From NCBI GenBank assembly GCA_022592435.1, contig JABYQS010000022.1, positions 186,001-250,000 on the forward strand: DNA of 64,000 nucleotides. The letters are read 5' to 3'. Shown in pieces: positions 33,001 through 42,923 of this stretch. The translations under genes were made by a program, and so were the position numbers. Source of the DNA: Cerioporus squamosus (lineage: Eukaryota; Basidiomycota; Agaricomycetes; Polyporales; Polyporaceae). Positions within the stretch are counted from its first letter, which is position 1, and every line of letters begins with the position of its first letter. Under the pieces are notes generated by a model. The model was not told where the DNA came from. It was given only the letters and a program-made list of their open reading frames with translations, and made no database searches.

Positions 33001-34903
33001 GGTTAGTCGCCATCAGACCTCTTTCGATAGTCTTGAGCTCATCGTAGATGTCAAGGATGCCCCGCCAGTTGTTGTGTGCGGCGCAGAACGCCTGATAACA
33101 AGCGCTCTTGTGCTGTGTCTGTAAGGTCTCGTACTGCGAGCTACCTGACGCAATGCGTCAGATGAGGTACTCCACTACATAGGAGAGCAAACGCTCACCG
33201 CGGGATACGAACTGATAGTCCGGAACCACTCTTCTAATTTCGGTCTCAAAGTTCTCGAGGAAATAGGCCTGGTACACGTTCCAGTAGTTGGAGGAACTAG
33301 GTGGCCGGCGGCCAATCTGAGACCACTTCTCCCACGCAGAGTGGACTTCTTCGCCACTGCAACCAGTTGACTCACGAAGCCTAGCTATGACACTAAGCAT
33401 CTCCTCGAAGCCGGCGGCAAGCTGCTCTGACGTGGACGCTCGAGTAGGAGGGCGAGAATTGGACGGCCGGGACGTTCCACTGGCAGTTGACGGCTCCGGA
33501 AGCGTTGGAAATGATTGCAGAGCCGCTTTATCGGACAAGAATGTAGGATCGAGGGTGGTGGAAGGACGTGCTACGTGCGGGGGAAGAGTAGCATCGGAGA
33601 GTCCGGTCATGGTGTCGTCTAGTCCCCCTCCACTGGCGGCGAGGTGAGACAGACTAGGCACTGGCGAAGGAGGACTCGTGCTCTCAGGACCTGCAGGGAA
33701 AGCAAGGTTATTGACGTGGTCCGGTCCCGTCGCAGCAAACGGGCGAAACAGAGACGAGGGAGGACGAGGAGGAATGGGCGGAGGAGCAGTCGAATTCGTC
33801 GGTACAAATGTAGCGGAGGCAGGAGCGACCGCGTCTATGGTTCCAATCGTGATCAGGGGAGGACGAGGTGGAATAGGCGGAGGAGCAGCGCCTGCAGGGA
33901 TAGAAGCGACCTCGGCGATGGGCGGAAGAGCGACGACGGGAGGGATAGGTGGAGGGGCAATGCCGTCCATAGCAGGGTTAGAAGCAGGCAAGTGAGTGAC
34001 CGGAGAGACAGGCGAAGGATCGACATTGGCTATAGCCGGACGAAGAGGGACAGGCGGAGCTGCGATGCCGTCCAGATTTGAAGATGTAGGAACAGGCGAT
34101 CGAGCGGCCGGCAGGATATGCGGAGGATCGACATCGGGAGGGAGAGGGATAGGCGGAGGAGCAATGTCGTCCATGTTTCCATTCGCAATTGAGGGAGGAC
34201 GAGGAGGAACAGGCGGCGGGATGAGATGAGCCATGGAACTCCCTCGTTCAGATACAGTAGTGCGAAGGGGGACACCTGCTGGTTCGATGCTTGCCTACCA
34301 TAACATGAGCGATGAAAAGCGCAAGGATCATCAAGGGCATTTTTACCTGAGTGGAGCCACCTAGAATCCCGGGACCTTCAAGCGATGACTTGCGTGTGAT
34401 GGTCGCTGGAGGGTCGCTGGAAGTCCCAAAGACCGGTTCTTCCTCGGGCTGTACATAACGTTGTCGCTCAACCATAGGCTACAGTTGCGACTGTAGACCT
34501 TACCTCGACCGCCCATCGGTTCGCTCGGCGCTCAGCGGCCTTCGTCATGAACATCTGGCCTTGACCGTGAGATGAGGCGAGCTTCAAGCGGGACGAAGGC
34601 TCCAGCTTCTGTCGCAAGTTGAATCTTGTAGGGGTGTCTGGGATGCTGTCGCCCGCCACAACAGCGACACTGCCCTTGGTGGCACCTCTCCGACCTTTGC
34701 CTCTCCCGGCCACACCCCCGCGAGAGTCTCCTCTACCTTCGCTTTGATGAGTCGGAGCCGGAGCCGGGGTCGGAACGCTGCCTGCATTATCAGTTTCTCG
34801 TTTACGACTTCGAGTGTGGGTTTTCTTGCGATGCGTCTATCAAGCAACAAGGACAGTCAATACAAGTCAAGATCGGAGATGAAGAGGGACTCACAGACGA
34901 CAT
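30061..34903 (-). CDS. Large nuclear-type protein with conserved YWNVYQAYF domain, unknown function
   Basis: One long multi-exon minus-strand gene. Exon 1 is only nine bases (MSS, 34895-34903), spliced in frame to a basic exon (THRKKTHTRSRKRE). Further exons give RANRWAVE|PMVERQRYV and SIEPAGVPLRTTVSERGSS leading into a Pro-rich block with IAPPPIPP repeats (33600-34230). A conserved region follows: SSSNYWNVYQAYFLENFETE (about 33240-33300), CYQAFCAAHNNWRGILDIYDEL, NQRSKTFVRIRDLLRSM and LILAGNLSQSDKGL (about 32840), and an IVCTGWPLGVAFLGDLDARG/DCHIRFQKL region (32140-32280). The 3' half has a Glu/Asp/Gly repeat (31380-31550), two Lys/Arg-rich nuclear-localisation-like motifs (HKRPRLPG, KKPRLDQ, about 31010-31070), and a Tyr/Pro/His/Ser-rich tail ending at the stop at 30061. 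It resembles lineage-expanded Agaricomycete proteins I recall only by pattern. Exon joins around 31.0-31.15 kb are uncertain. Confidence 0.6.
31375..31550. repeat. Glu/Asp/Gly-coding microsatellite
   Basis: CCTCGCCGT hexamer/nonamer repeats on the plus strand (complement ACGGCGAGG) encoding runs of DGEDGEDGE and DDGEDDGE in the minus-strand gene. Lengths vary by whole codons, so the frame is kept. Confidence 0.85.
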
Positions 34904-35504
34904 GTGCAGTGCAAATCGTAGGATTTGAGGACAACGACGCGTTGCGTGACGGTATGCACGGGGCGAGTGCTCAGGAAGCCTATGCTCGAAGTCACGGTGT
35001 GGGCGTCGAGGATTCGGAAATCTCAGTGGGAGCAAAAAAAGTCGAGATGTTGGCGGAGAGGAGGTATGGCGGGGGTTTGGTGGATGATCCGAGGGTTCTG
35101 AGAGTCTTCGAGGCTTCGAGGCCCACTTGGCGCATCAGAATCATGGCGGTCGCTTTGGGAGTTCTGAAGGCAATTCGGGAAAGGCATCGATATGGTAGTG
35201 TTGCGAGAGCGCCATGTATCGGTTCAATGTTGCGCTAACTACACGTAACGCGAAGCCGAAGCTGAGAAAGTCCATTGTGCTCAGAGAGAAACAAAGTCTC
35301 TGCGCTTCGGACAATGATTTCCTACAGGAGCGCCCGTGCCTACCATATGGGGCAACATAGTGGCGGGCAGTTACCTTTCGAGACTACGCTATGCTGCCTC
35401 CGACCACGGATATTGTCCTCAAGTCTTCCTCCGGGGTCCTAGTGAACAGGACCAGTCAATCCCGCCAGGACTGTCTATTTTGCCTGTGGAAGCAGGCTTC
35501 TATC

Positions 35505-36726
35505 ATGTTCGACGGATCGCTGAACGTGTTTGGGCGTGTTCAGTATACGACGAACTTCAAGGCGCTGCGGGATGATATTCCGCAGAAGGTGCACTACACG
35601 GGCAACAATGTGAAGGCCATGCACGTCTCGGTCGAAGAATCGCTCAAGAAGTTGCGTACAACCTACATCGATATCCTTTACGTGCACTGGGTGAGTTCGG
35701 CCGTAGCTCATCAGCGTATCTTACACTGACGGCGTGTAGTGGGACTGGGATAGCGGTGTCGAGGAGGTCATGAACGGTCTTCACAATCTCGTCACTTCCG
35801 GCAAGGTCTTGTACTTGGTGCGCGCCATCACGTGCAGTCGGTCGGTCTGGTGCTGACAGTTGGTGGCAGGGTATCTCGGACACGCCCGCGTGGATCGTCG
35901 CCAAGGCGAACCAGTATGCTCGCTGCCAGGGGAAGACGCCCTTCGTCATCTACCAGGGCGCGTGGAGCGTACTTCAGCGCGACTTTGAGCGCGATATCAT
36001 TCCGATGGCCAGGGCTGAGGGTCAGTCCTCTCGTTTCCCTTTGTAGGTATCTAGTACTGACGTTGCCTCGCAGGGATGGCCCTTGCGCCCTGGAACGTCT
36101 TGGCCGGCGGCAAGATCCGGACGGACGAGGAGGAAGAGCGCCGCCGGCAGACTGGAGAGAAGGGTATGTTTGCGAAGTCCGTCACGGTGGCGTTATTACC
36201 GGCTGACAAGAGTCTCGATCGCGCAGGTCGCCAATGGGGGGGCAACTGGGAAAGGACGGAGGACGAGCGCAAGGTGTGCAAGGCTTTGGAGGAGGTCGCC
36301 AAGCAGGTCGGCGTCAAGAGCATCCAGGCTGGTGAGTGCAGCCCGCCCGCCGGTAACGACCAGCCACACGTTGGACTGATCTTCTCGTGCGACTACAGTG
36401 GCAATTGCCTATGTCATGCAGAAGACGACACACGTCCTTCCGATTGTCGGCAGCCGCAAGGTCGAGCAGCTCGAGGCAAACATCGAGGCGCTGAGCGTTA
36501 ATCTTACCCAGGAGCAGGTGAAGTTTTTGGAGGATGCGGTGCCTTTCGAGCCCGGCTTCCCGCACAATTTTGTCGTGAGTATCCTTTCTTATGTGGCGCG
36601 ATAAGCTTGATTCGATCTGGCTTACATGTGCGCACACAGGGCGATGGATCTGACTACATTCCGCTCATGAAGAACGCTGCCAACTTCGTGCGGTGGCCTC
36701 GTCCGCAGCCGATTGGAAAGAACTGA
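35505..36726 (+). pseudogene. Aryl-alcohol-dehydrogenase-like aldo-keto reductase, 5'-truncated
   Basis: Member of the aldo-keto reductase superfamily, close to fungal aryl-alcohol dehydrogenases that reduce lignin-derived aldehydes with NADPH. Seven exons are visible: YTTNFKALRDD...HVSVEESLKKLRTTYIDILYVHW (catalytic-pocket His in YVHW), WDWDSGVEEVMNGLHNL, GISDTPAWIVAKANQYA, APWNVLAGGKIRT, GRQWGGNWERTEDERKVC, VAIAYVMQKTTHVLPIVGSRK (cofactor-binding end) and GDGSDYIPLMKNAANFVRWP, stop at about 36724-36726. The first ~100 residues of a normal protein, with the catalytic Asp, Tyr and Lys, are not found: upstream of YTTNFK the sequence loses similarity. Probably a truncated, non-catalytic remnant. 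Confidence 0.8.
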
Positions 36727-37323
36727 TGAGTAGTGGCGACACGCCGCCTCTATGCTTGCACTGATATCCTTGTACTATACGCTCGTTCAACATAGACCCC
36801 AGAGATGATTGTCACCTCAGCTGCTCAGCATCATTTCTTCGAAGAGCGTTCAGCTTATGTACTTAGGATCTGCTGTAGCCAGCGACCTTGATCTTAACCT
36901 TACCAGGTGGCTGTGTGGTCGAATCCTTCGCTCGCCTTCGCGGCATCGCGGTGCCTGAGCTTCGGAAAGCAAACGAGTGACCGTCACTACCCGGACCGTC
37001 GGCTTTCACCGGCGGGCGTCTGCATTGCCTAATGCACTTCAACGTATCCTGCGGGGCGATACAATTGTAAGCTAGCAAATTAGCATGACCGTGATATGTG
37101 AACATGGCTGGGTTCTTGTCAGTACATCACTGTTCGCAGGCATAGGTTGTGGTCCGCGGAAGTCCACCAAGACTTCGTGGGCTATGAAATCACGTGACCA
37201 ACGCCTGCCCTGGGAGGCAGAAGGAGGAGAGGAAGCTCGAGGAAGACGCGACTGTCTCATTAGACGCGTCTGCTCGATTGCATCTCGCATATCTATTGGT
37301 GGCGCCGCTTAGATGCGTTTTAC
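36727..37323. other. No gene seen
   Basis: Spacer between the reductase remnant and repeat A1 of the Ngaro element. No supported exon. Confidence 0.5.
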
Positions 37324-37483
37324 TGAATGTCGGGGCCTGCCGAGCTTGCGAGGCCGGCTCCCCATGTCCAGCGGAGCGACAAGCACCCGCGCACATCTTC
37401 ATCCTCATCCGTCACGTCGACAGCGACCGCCGACGTGCTTTCTCGCACCTCATTACACTCTTTCCACCTAATCATCGAGCTTT
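37324..37483 (+). repeat. Ngaro repeat A1
   Basis: Begins TGAATGTCGGGGCCTGCC. It matches A2 at 42089-42248 over about 160 bases with only a few differences (for example caagcacccg against caagcgcccg). Confidence 0.9.
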
Positions 37484-37607
37484 AATCACCATCTACTAGT
37501 AGCGCACTCCTTAGCCATAGCCATACACCACTCTCACTAATTTCCCCTCCTTTTTCTCCGCTTCTTCCATCTTCTCACACCTCAAGCTTCTCATCATCGC
37601 GACATCC

Positions 37608-38967
37608 ATGGCTGGAGACAACATCGGGCCTCTGAACCAGGGCGCCCATGTTGGCCTGAACCTCAACGGCACCAACCCAGCCAACGGGGGACAAGCGGGC
37701 CCGCAGGGCAACGGAGCCGACCAGCAACAGACCCTCGGCCAGGGCGAGGAGGGCCATGCTCAGCAGCCTGGGAATCAGACGGCGAATGGTCCCATCGCAC
37801 CAGCCACCGCCCCCGGTGCCGCAGTTATGCCCTCTAATCCCATGGTCGCCGACCCCGCGGTCGTCGAGCGGGCCAGAGCCGCAGCCGACGCGGCACGCGT
37901 GGAGAAGTCGCGGACAAAGGTCGAGCTCCCGCCCGTCACCCCAGGCTTCAAGGGGAACCCGCATAGTTTCCGTGAGTACACGCGCACACGTCCACTCGTT
38001 CTCGTCTATCCCACACATCACGTACTCGACCGGCCGCAACGCGGGACACAATACATCCTTTGTCGCCAACACGATGGCGTCTACTCGCTCACGACCCGTT
38101 TTCTCATCTCACTCTCGCCTCACACATCGCTGACTCGCTTCGGATTCTCCAGCTATCCCCTCGTCGGTTGAGGACGCAGTCGCCAAGTTTCAATACGTCA
38201 CGTATATGTCGATGACCCCGAGGGCTCGCGAGCGAGCTGTGAAGGGCGAAGAGTCCCAAGCCTTTACCATTGGGCCTGACGGCACCCTGGTCCTCAAACC
38301 GGCCGGGCGCAAGAGCGACCACGCTACCGAGGAGACGGAGTGGAACCTTGTGTTGCATCTGGCCGTAGCACTCACACGCAAGCACCACGGCGATGACCGC
38401 GCAGCCGCCCTCGAGTCACACAACAGGGTTGTGCAGGAGCTGTCAGCGGAGTACGGCTGGCCGATTGCCCGCGACTACGACATCAAGCAGAGGGAAATCC
38501 TCGCCGTCGAGCACCAACACGACATCTCTGACCTCGACACTCGCTGTCTAAACACCATCATCCTGCGCGCGCAGCTTCGCATATCGCAGCAACAGATCCT
38601 GGCCGCACGCCCGCACCCATCTACTCTGCCCGACTTCGGCACCAACCTAGGCAAGCGTGCAGCGCCGCGCGAGCTCGGGCCCACGAGTAAACGTGTGCGC
38701 ACCGGCAGTCGCTGCTTTCGTTGTGGCCACGCCGGACACCTCCCGTCTGCTTGCTCGGCTGACACCACCATCGCAGGTAAACCCGCCCTCGCACTCGACA
38801 CTGCCTCGCGCAGCCCCAACGCGCTCCTGGCCGCAGACGGGCGAACCCTCTGTTTCGCATGGTCCGCTCGAGGCAACTGTCGTTTCGGCGGCCAGTGCCG
38901 CAACAGTCACACCTGCAGTCTCTGCGGAGACGCCGCGCATGGTGCCAGTGCCTGCGGGCTCACCTGA
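37608..38967 (+). CDS. Ngaro Gag-like protein with CCHC-CCCH-CCHC zinc fingers
   Basis: ATG at 37608. Exon 1 (to about 37968) is Gln/Asn/Gly/Ala-rich and ends PPVTPGFKGNPHSF. An intron of about 180 bases joins to AIPSSVEDAVAKFQYVTYM and a helical domain (38160-38640; VLHLAVALTRKHHGDD, LNTIILRAQLRISQQQIL). After a basic patch (SKRVRTGSR) come three zinc-binding motifs: CFRCGHAGHLPSAC (CX2CX4HX4C, about 38710-38751), a CCCH finger CFAWSARGNCRFGGQCRNSH (CX8CX5CX3H, about 38850-38910), and CSLCGDAAHGASAC (about 38916-38957). These should bind element RNA. Stop TGA at 38965-38967. It overlaps the start of the RT frame. Confidence 0.8.
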
Positions 38968-40718
38968 TCCTCGCTCTGTAGTGACGCCCCTCGACGCCGA
39001 CAAGATCGAGGCTGCACTCCGCGGCCTCGGGCTGTGGCAGCAATGGGCGCACATCGTCGAAGGACTGCGCAGTGGCTTCGATGTCGGCATGCACGTGCAG
39101 CTGACTGATACCCTCATCTTTGACAATCATAGCTCCTCTCTTCTCGTCAGTACCTGCTCATTGTCGTGTTGTGTAACTGTGTGAGCTAATGTGCCGTTCA
39201 CTCACCAGGACCCTAGTTTCATAGATCAGTACATCCTTGACGAACAGGCCGCAGGCCGATATTCACACACCTTCTTGCCCGACGAACTTCAGTCAATCAT
39301 TGGTCCTTTTCGCACCGCACCCCTTGGCCTGGTTCCCAAGCCGCACACTAATAAGTTCCGCCTAATTCAAGACCTGTCTTTCCCTCGTAACCATGTACGC
39401 GCTCTCGTAGCACCGTGTTGATAGTACCCAATTAATATGCTGTTCTAGCCGCTTCTCTCGTCCATCAATGCTGGTGTGGATGCAGATGACTTCCCCACCA
39501 CTTGCTTTTGAGGTGGCCTCGGAACTGATTCTCCAAGCACCTCCGGGGACCATGGCTGCAGCCTTTGACATATCAGCAGCATATCGCATCACCCCGGTTG
39601 CGCCCAGCCAGCAAGCCGCCCTCTGTATCAGTTGGCGTGATAGGATCTACGTCGACCGCGCCCTCATGTTTGGGCTTGCCTCGAGCGCTGGCACCTTTGG
39701 GGCTGTAGCGGACATGCTGGTCGCCATCTACGCTGCCCATGGCATCAGGCTCGTCATCAAGTGGGTTGACGATTTCCTCGTACTGCGTCTGCCCGGGCAG
39801 TCATTCACCGAGGATGATTTCATAGCAATCACGGCTGCGTTGGGCGTCCCTTGGAGCATAGCGAAGACCAAGCTCTTTGCACTCATCCAGCGTTACATCG
39901 GTTTCATATGGGACCTCGAGCACAAGACTGTCGCACTCCCCGAGGAGAAGCACACTGCGCTGCAGCGGCTTGTGGCAGAGTGGCTCTCACCAGAGTTCAC
40001 AGCGTCAGTGAAGGATGCACAGTCCCTTCACGGCAAGCTAGTCCATGCTGCGACGATCTTCGTCCTCTTGCGCCCTTTTCTCCCCTCCATCACTCACTTC
40101 GCCAACTCTTTCCGCTCCTATCGTGCACGTTTACACCCTCCGCGACCAGTCCTCGCCGACCTGCGCCAGATCAACCGCCTTCTCGAGCGTCTACCCAACT
40201 CGCTTCCCCTAGCCAGCCCGACCCTGCTCGACATTGGCTGGTGGGGAGACGCAAGCACCTCCTTTGGAGTGGGTGTCGTGGTCGGCTCCTTCTGGGCTGT
40301 CTGGTCATGGGAGCCAGGCTTCAAAGTTGGGCCGGGGACAGGCTTCGACATTGGCTGGGCCAAGGCAGTTGCGGTCGAGCTTGGGCTCCGCCTTGCCATC
40401 CAGCACGGCCTCCTCGAGCTACGGCCATCTGACCGCTCTCGGGTGCTTGTTCGTTCGGACAACAGTGGAGTGGTGGCCGTGGTGAACAAAGGTCGATCAC
40501 GCAGCACTCGGACAAACGTGGTACTGCAGGAGATCTACCTCCTGCTCGCCGAGGAAGGGATCTCCCTTGCATCCGAGCATGTCTCCAGCTCAGTCAATGT
40601 GTCCGACGCACTGTCACGGGGCGATATCGAGGCCTTCCTTGCTGGTTTTCCGATCGCTTGCATCAAGACTTCCTGCGCTCTGCCTCCTCACCTTGCGGGG
40701 AAGCTCCGCTCATTGTAG
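38657..40718 (+). pseudogene. Ngaro reverse transcriptase / RNase H, frameshifted
   Basis: The frame opens overlapping the Gag-like ORF (VVTPLDADKIEAALRGLGLW near 38980-39035), is spliced at about 39150-39209 (LL|DPSFIDQYILDEQAAGRY), and gives PLGLVPKPHTNKFRLIQDLSF. It is spliced again (about 39394-39449) into PLLSSINAGVDADDFPTTCF. A TGA at 39509-39511 ends this frame while the RT continues in another frame as EVASELILQ...FDISAAYRITP, so a one-base shift lies at about 39505-39511. Catalytic motif WVDDFLVLR is at about 39765-39790 (the VDD in place of YMDD). RNase H follows with DIGWWGDASTSFG, AVAVELGLRLA and VRSDNSGVVAVVNKG, ending at 40716-40718. DIRS-group RT layout. Confidence 0.82.
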
Positions 40719-41917
40719 CTCCAGCCTTCGTGGTTCACCCTGCGTTGGCGACTTCCCCACCATCCCTGGACCAGATTCGATCACTCACCCTCAACCCGTC
40801 ACCCTTGCGGCCTCCCTGCCCAGCCGACCAACACATTTTCCTCTGGAAAGGTGTCAACTCTCCTCCGCACTCCACCCTCGATATTCCAGTCCTGCGGCGG
40901 CTGGCCGATCAGGCCTCGCGAGCCTCACTTCGAGACACATCGAGCTATGGTGCGGCACTATGCAAATTCCATCTTTTCTGCGACATCTTCTCCATCCCTG
41001 AGCAGGCCCGTCTCCCCGCATCCTTCCAGCTCCTGCATTTCTTCTCCCTCTGGGCAGCAGCTGACCCCGACCCACTCAACCCCGTTTTTCAGCCAGATGG
41101 CACCCTGTTCGAGCCCGTTTTCGTTGCCACCACACGCAAGTATCTCGCAGGGATCCGTGCATGGCATCTCGTGCAGGGCTGGCCACCACCACTCTCGGAG
41201 GACGATCACACCCGCATCAACTGGTCACTCCGTGGGCTGGAACGCATGCAAGCGGGCAAGCGTACTCGACCTCCCCGTCCGCCGATTACTCTACCTATGC
41301 TCACGCTCTTGCGCTCTGTGCTGCGCCTAGACGACCCGTTTGAAGCTTGCATATGGGCCATTGCGACCTGCGCCTTCTGGGGTATGATGCGATTCGGGGA
41401 AGCGACTGTCCACTCCCGCTCAGATTTCGATCCATCCAAGCACCTTACCTGCGCCGACGTCCTCTTCTCCCACGACCTGGACGGCCGCCCCTTCGCCCGG
41501 CTGCGCTTGCGTTCTGCCAAGACTGCCAAACCGGGAGAGGTGCAGGATGTCTTCCTCACGCCGCAAGGCTCTTTGTGTGCGCTGGCCGCTTTGGAGAATC
41601 TCAGCCGCGTAGTGCCTGCTTGTGACACAGACCCGCTGTTCTCCTGGCGCGATCGACAGGGCGATGTGTGACCCATGACCCGCAGCGCTGCGCTCGACTT
41701 CATATTGCGCATCCTGTCTGCCGGCGGCTTCGGGACGACATACGGTCACTCCTTCCGCATCGGTGGCGCAGCTTTCTATCTCGGACAGGGAGTTAGTTCC
41801 GAGATTGTCCGCATTGGAGGCCGCTGGAAATCGCTAGCCTATGAAGCATATATCCGCGCTTTCGAGCAGGTACTTAACACTCACACCGGGAATCTGGCGC
41901 AGTGGTACGTTTCGTAG
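40658..41917 (+). pseudogene. Ngaro tyrosine recombinase with in-frame stop
   Basis: Tyrosine recombinase replacing a DDE integrase. It starts in a frame overlapping the end of RNase H. The N-terminal DNA-binding half spans about 40820-41280 (SYGAALCKFHLFCDIFSIP; YLAGIRAWHLVQGWPPPL). The catalytic half has the first Arg in WGMMRFGEATV (about 41380-41405), the His-x-x-Arg motif in GHSFRIGGAAF (about 41744-41770) and the probable nucleophile Tyr in AYEAYIRAFEQV (about 41838-41870). A TGA at 41669-41671 interrupts the otherwise single frame between RQGDV and PMTRSAALDFIL. All catalytic residues are retained on one side or the other of the stop. Final stop near 41915. Confidence 0.85.
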
Positions 41918-41981
41918 TACTCAGACGGCTCTAGTTGGGCTGGCGGTTCTCGTAGAGCCGCAGTGTCGCCATCTATTGGGT

Positions 41982-42088
41982 GAGCGGCTCCTCGAGCACC
42001 GCGTCCGCCCGGCTTTGCCGGCGCCTGCCCAACCTTCTCAGACTCTGTTCATCTCCTTCATCTCGCGGGCGCAACAGACGATGCTGGA
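41982..42088 (+). repeat. Ngaro repeat B1
   Basis: 107 bases starting GAGCGGCTCCTCGAGCACCG and ending GATGCTGGA, directly abutting A2. Matches B2 at 42415-42521 with a handful of substitutions. Confidence 0.9.
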
Positions 42089-42248
42089 TGAATGTCGGGG
42101 CCTGCCGAGCTTGCGAGGCCGGCTCCCCATGTCCAGCGGAGCGACAAGCGCCCGCGCACATCTTCATCCTCATCCGTCACATCGACAGCGACCGCCGACG
42201 TGCTTTCTCGCACCTCATTACACTCTTTCCACCTAATCATCGAGCTTT
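42089..42248 (+). repeat. Ngaro repeat A2
   Basis: Second copy of repeat A, joined to B1 without a spacer. This B1-A2 junction is the place where a circular copy would be re-formed in this element class. Confidence 0.9.
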
Positions 42249-42414
42249 TACTCCCATCCCGTCCCCCCCTGGTCGCGACGATGCATGTACTAGGACACTG
42301 TCATGCGCTGTAGAGAGCAGTAATCAGATCACATCAGTTGCGCATCGCGACGAGCTGCAAGGCGGAGTACACAGAGTCCATACCAAATCGCGATGCTGAG
42401 GAGCCCGCCCTCCC

Positions 42415-42521
42415 GAGCGGCTCCTCGAGCACCGCGTCTGCCCGGCTTTGCCAGCGCCTACCCAACCTTCTCGGACTCTGTTGATCTCCTTCATCTCGCG
42501 GGCGCAACGGACAACGCTGGA
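42415..42521 (+). repeat. Ngaro repeat B2
   Basis: Second copy of repeat B, separated from A2 by 166 bases. It ends GCTGGA at 42521, the proposed right end of the element. Confidence 0.88.
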
Positions 42522-42666
42522 TGCTATCTACAGACCAATAACCAAGTTCTGACTCCGCCAGCTGAGTTAACTTGGCCATCAAACGAACAGGCGTTGCCGG
42601 ACCCCATCGTTTGTGCCGGCGAAAATCGATGGCTGGCACGGGCAAAAGTATTCGCCAGATTCCATT

Positions 42667-42762
42667 AGCCCACCGCGAGGGTCGAACTCGCAGCCTTCAG
42701 ATCACCACTAAACACTATCGGTCATAAGAGTCTGACGCTCTATCCGATTGAGCTAGGCGGGC
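42667..42762 (-). tRNA. tRNA-Lys (CTT) with intron
   Basis: On the minus strand: acceptor GCCCGCC pairs with GGTGGGC; D arm GCTC...GAGC; anticodon stem TCAGA/TCTGA with loop CT-CTT-A, anticodon CTT; an intron of roughly 22 bases follows position 37; variable AGGCT; T arm GCGAG-TTCGACC-CTCGC; one discriminator base. The intron position is the standard nuclear one. It decodes AAG. The Ngaro element ends 146 bases past its 3' side. Confidence 0.9.
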
Positions 42763-42923
42763 GGTGATATATGTGTTTTGGCAATGAAGATGTCCGACAA
42801 AGCAAGAACGGGTACTACTTATAGCCAGGGAACCAGGCCATGGCATCATGAAGACTCTGAACAACCACTGCTTGAATGACACGCGAACCTAGTCAAGTAT
42901 TAAGTACTCAGGCTACTTCGCCC

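Larger units (their letters stand above)
37324..42521 (+). mobile_element. Ngaro-type (DIRS order) tyrosine-recombinase retrotransposon
   Basis: About 5.2 kb. It carries a Gag-like ORF with zinc fingers, a reverse transcriptase/RNase H ORF and a tyrosine recombinase in place of a DDE integrase. The ends are split direct repeats in the order A1 (37324-37483), ORFs, B1 (41982-42088), A2 (42089-42248), B2 (42415-42521), the arrangement that defines Ngaro elements and is used for integration through a circular intermediate. Two coding lesions (RT frameshift, recombinase TGA) mean this copy is probably not autonomous. Confidence 0.9.
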
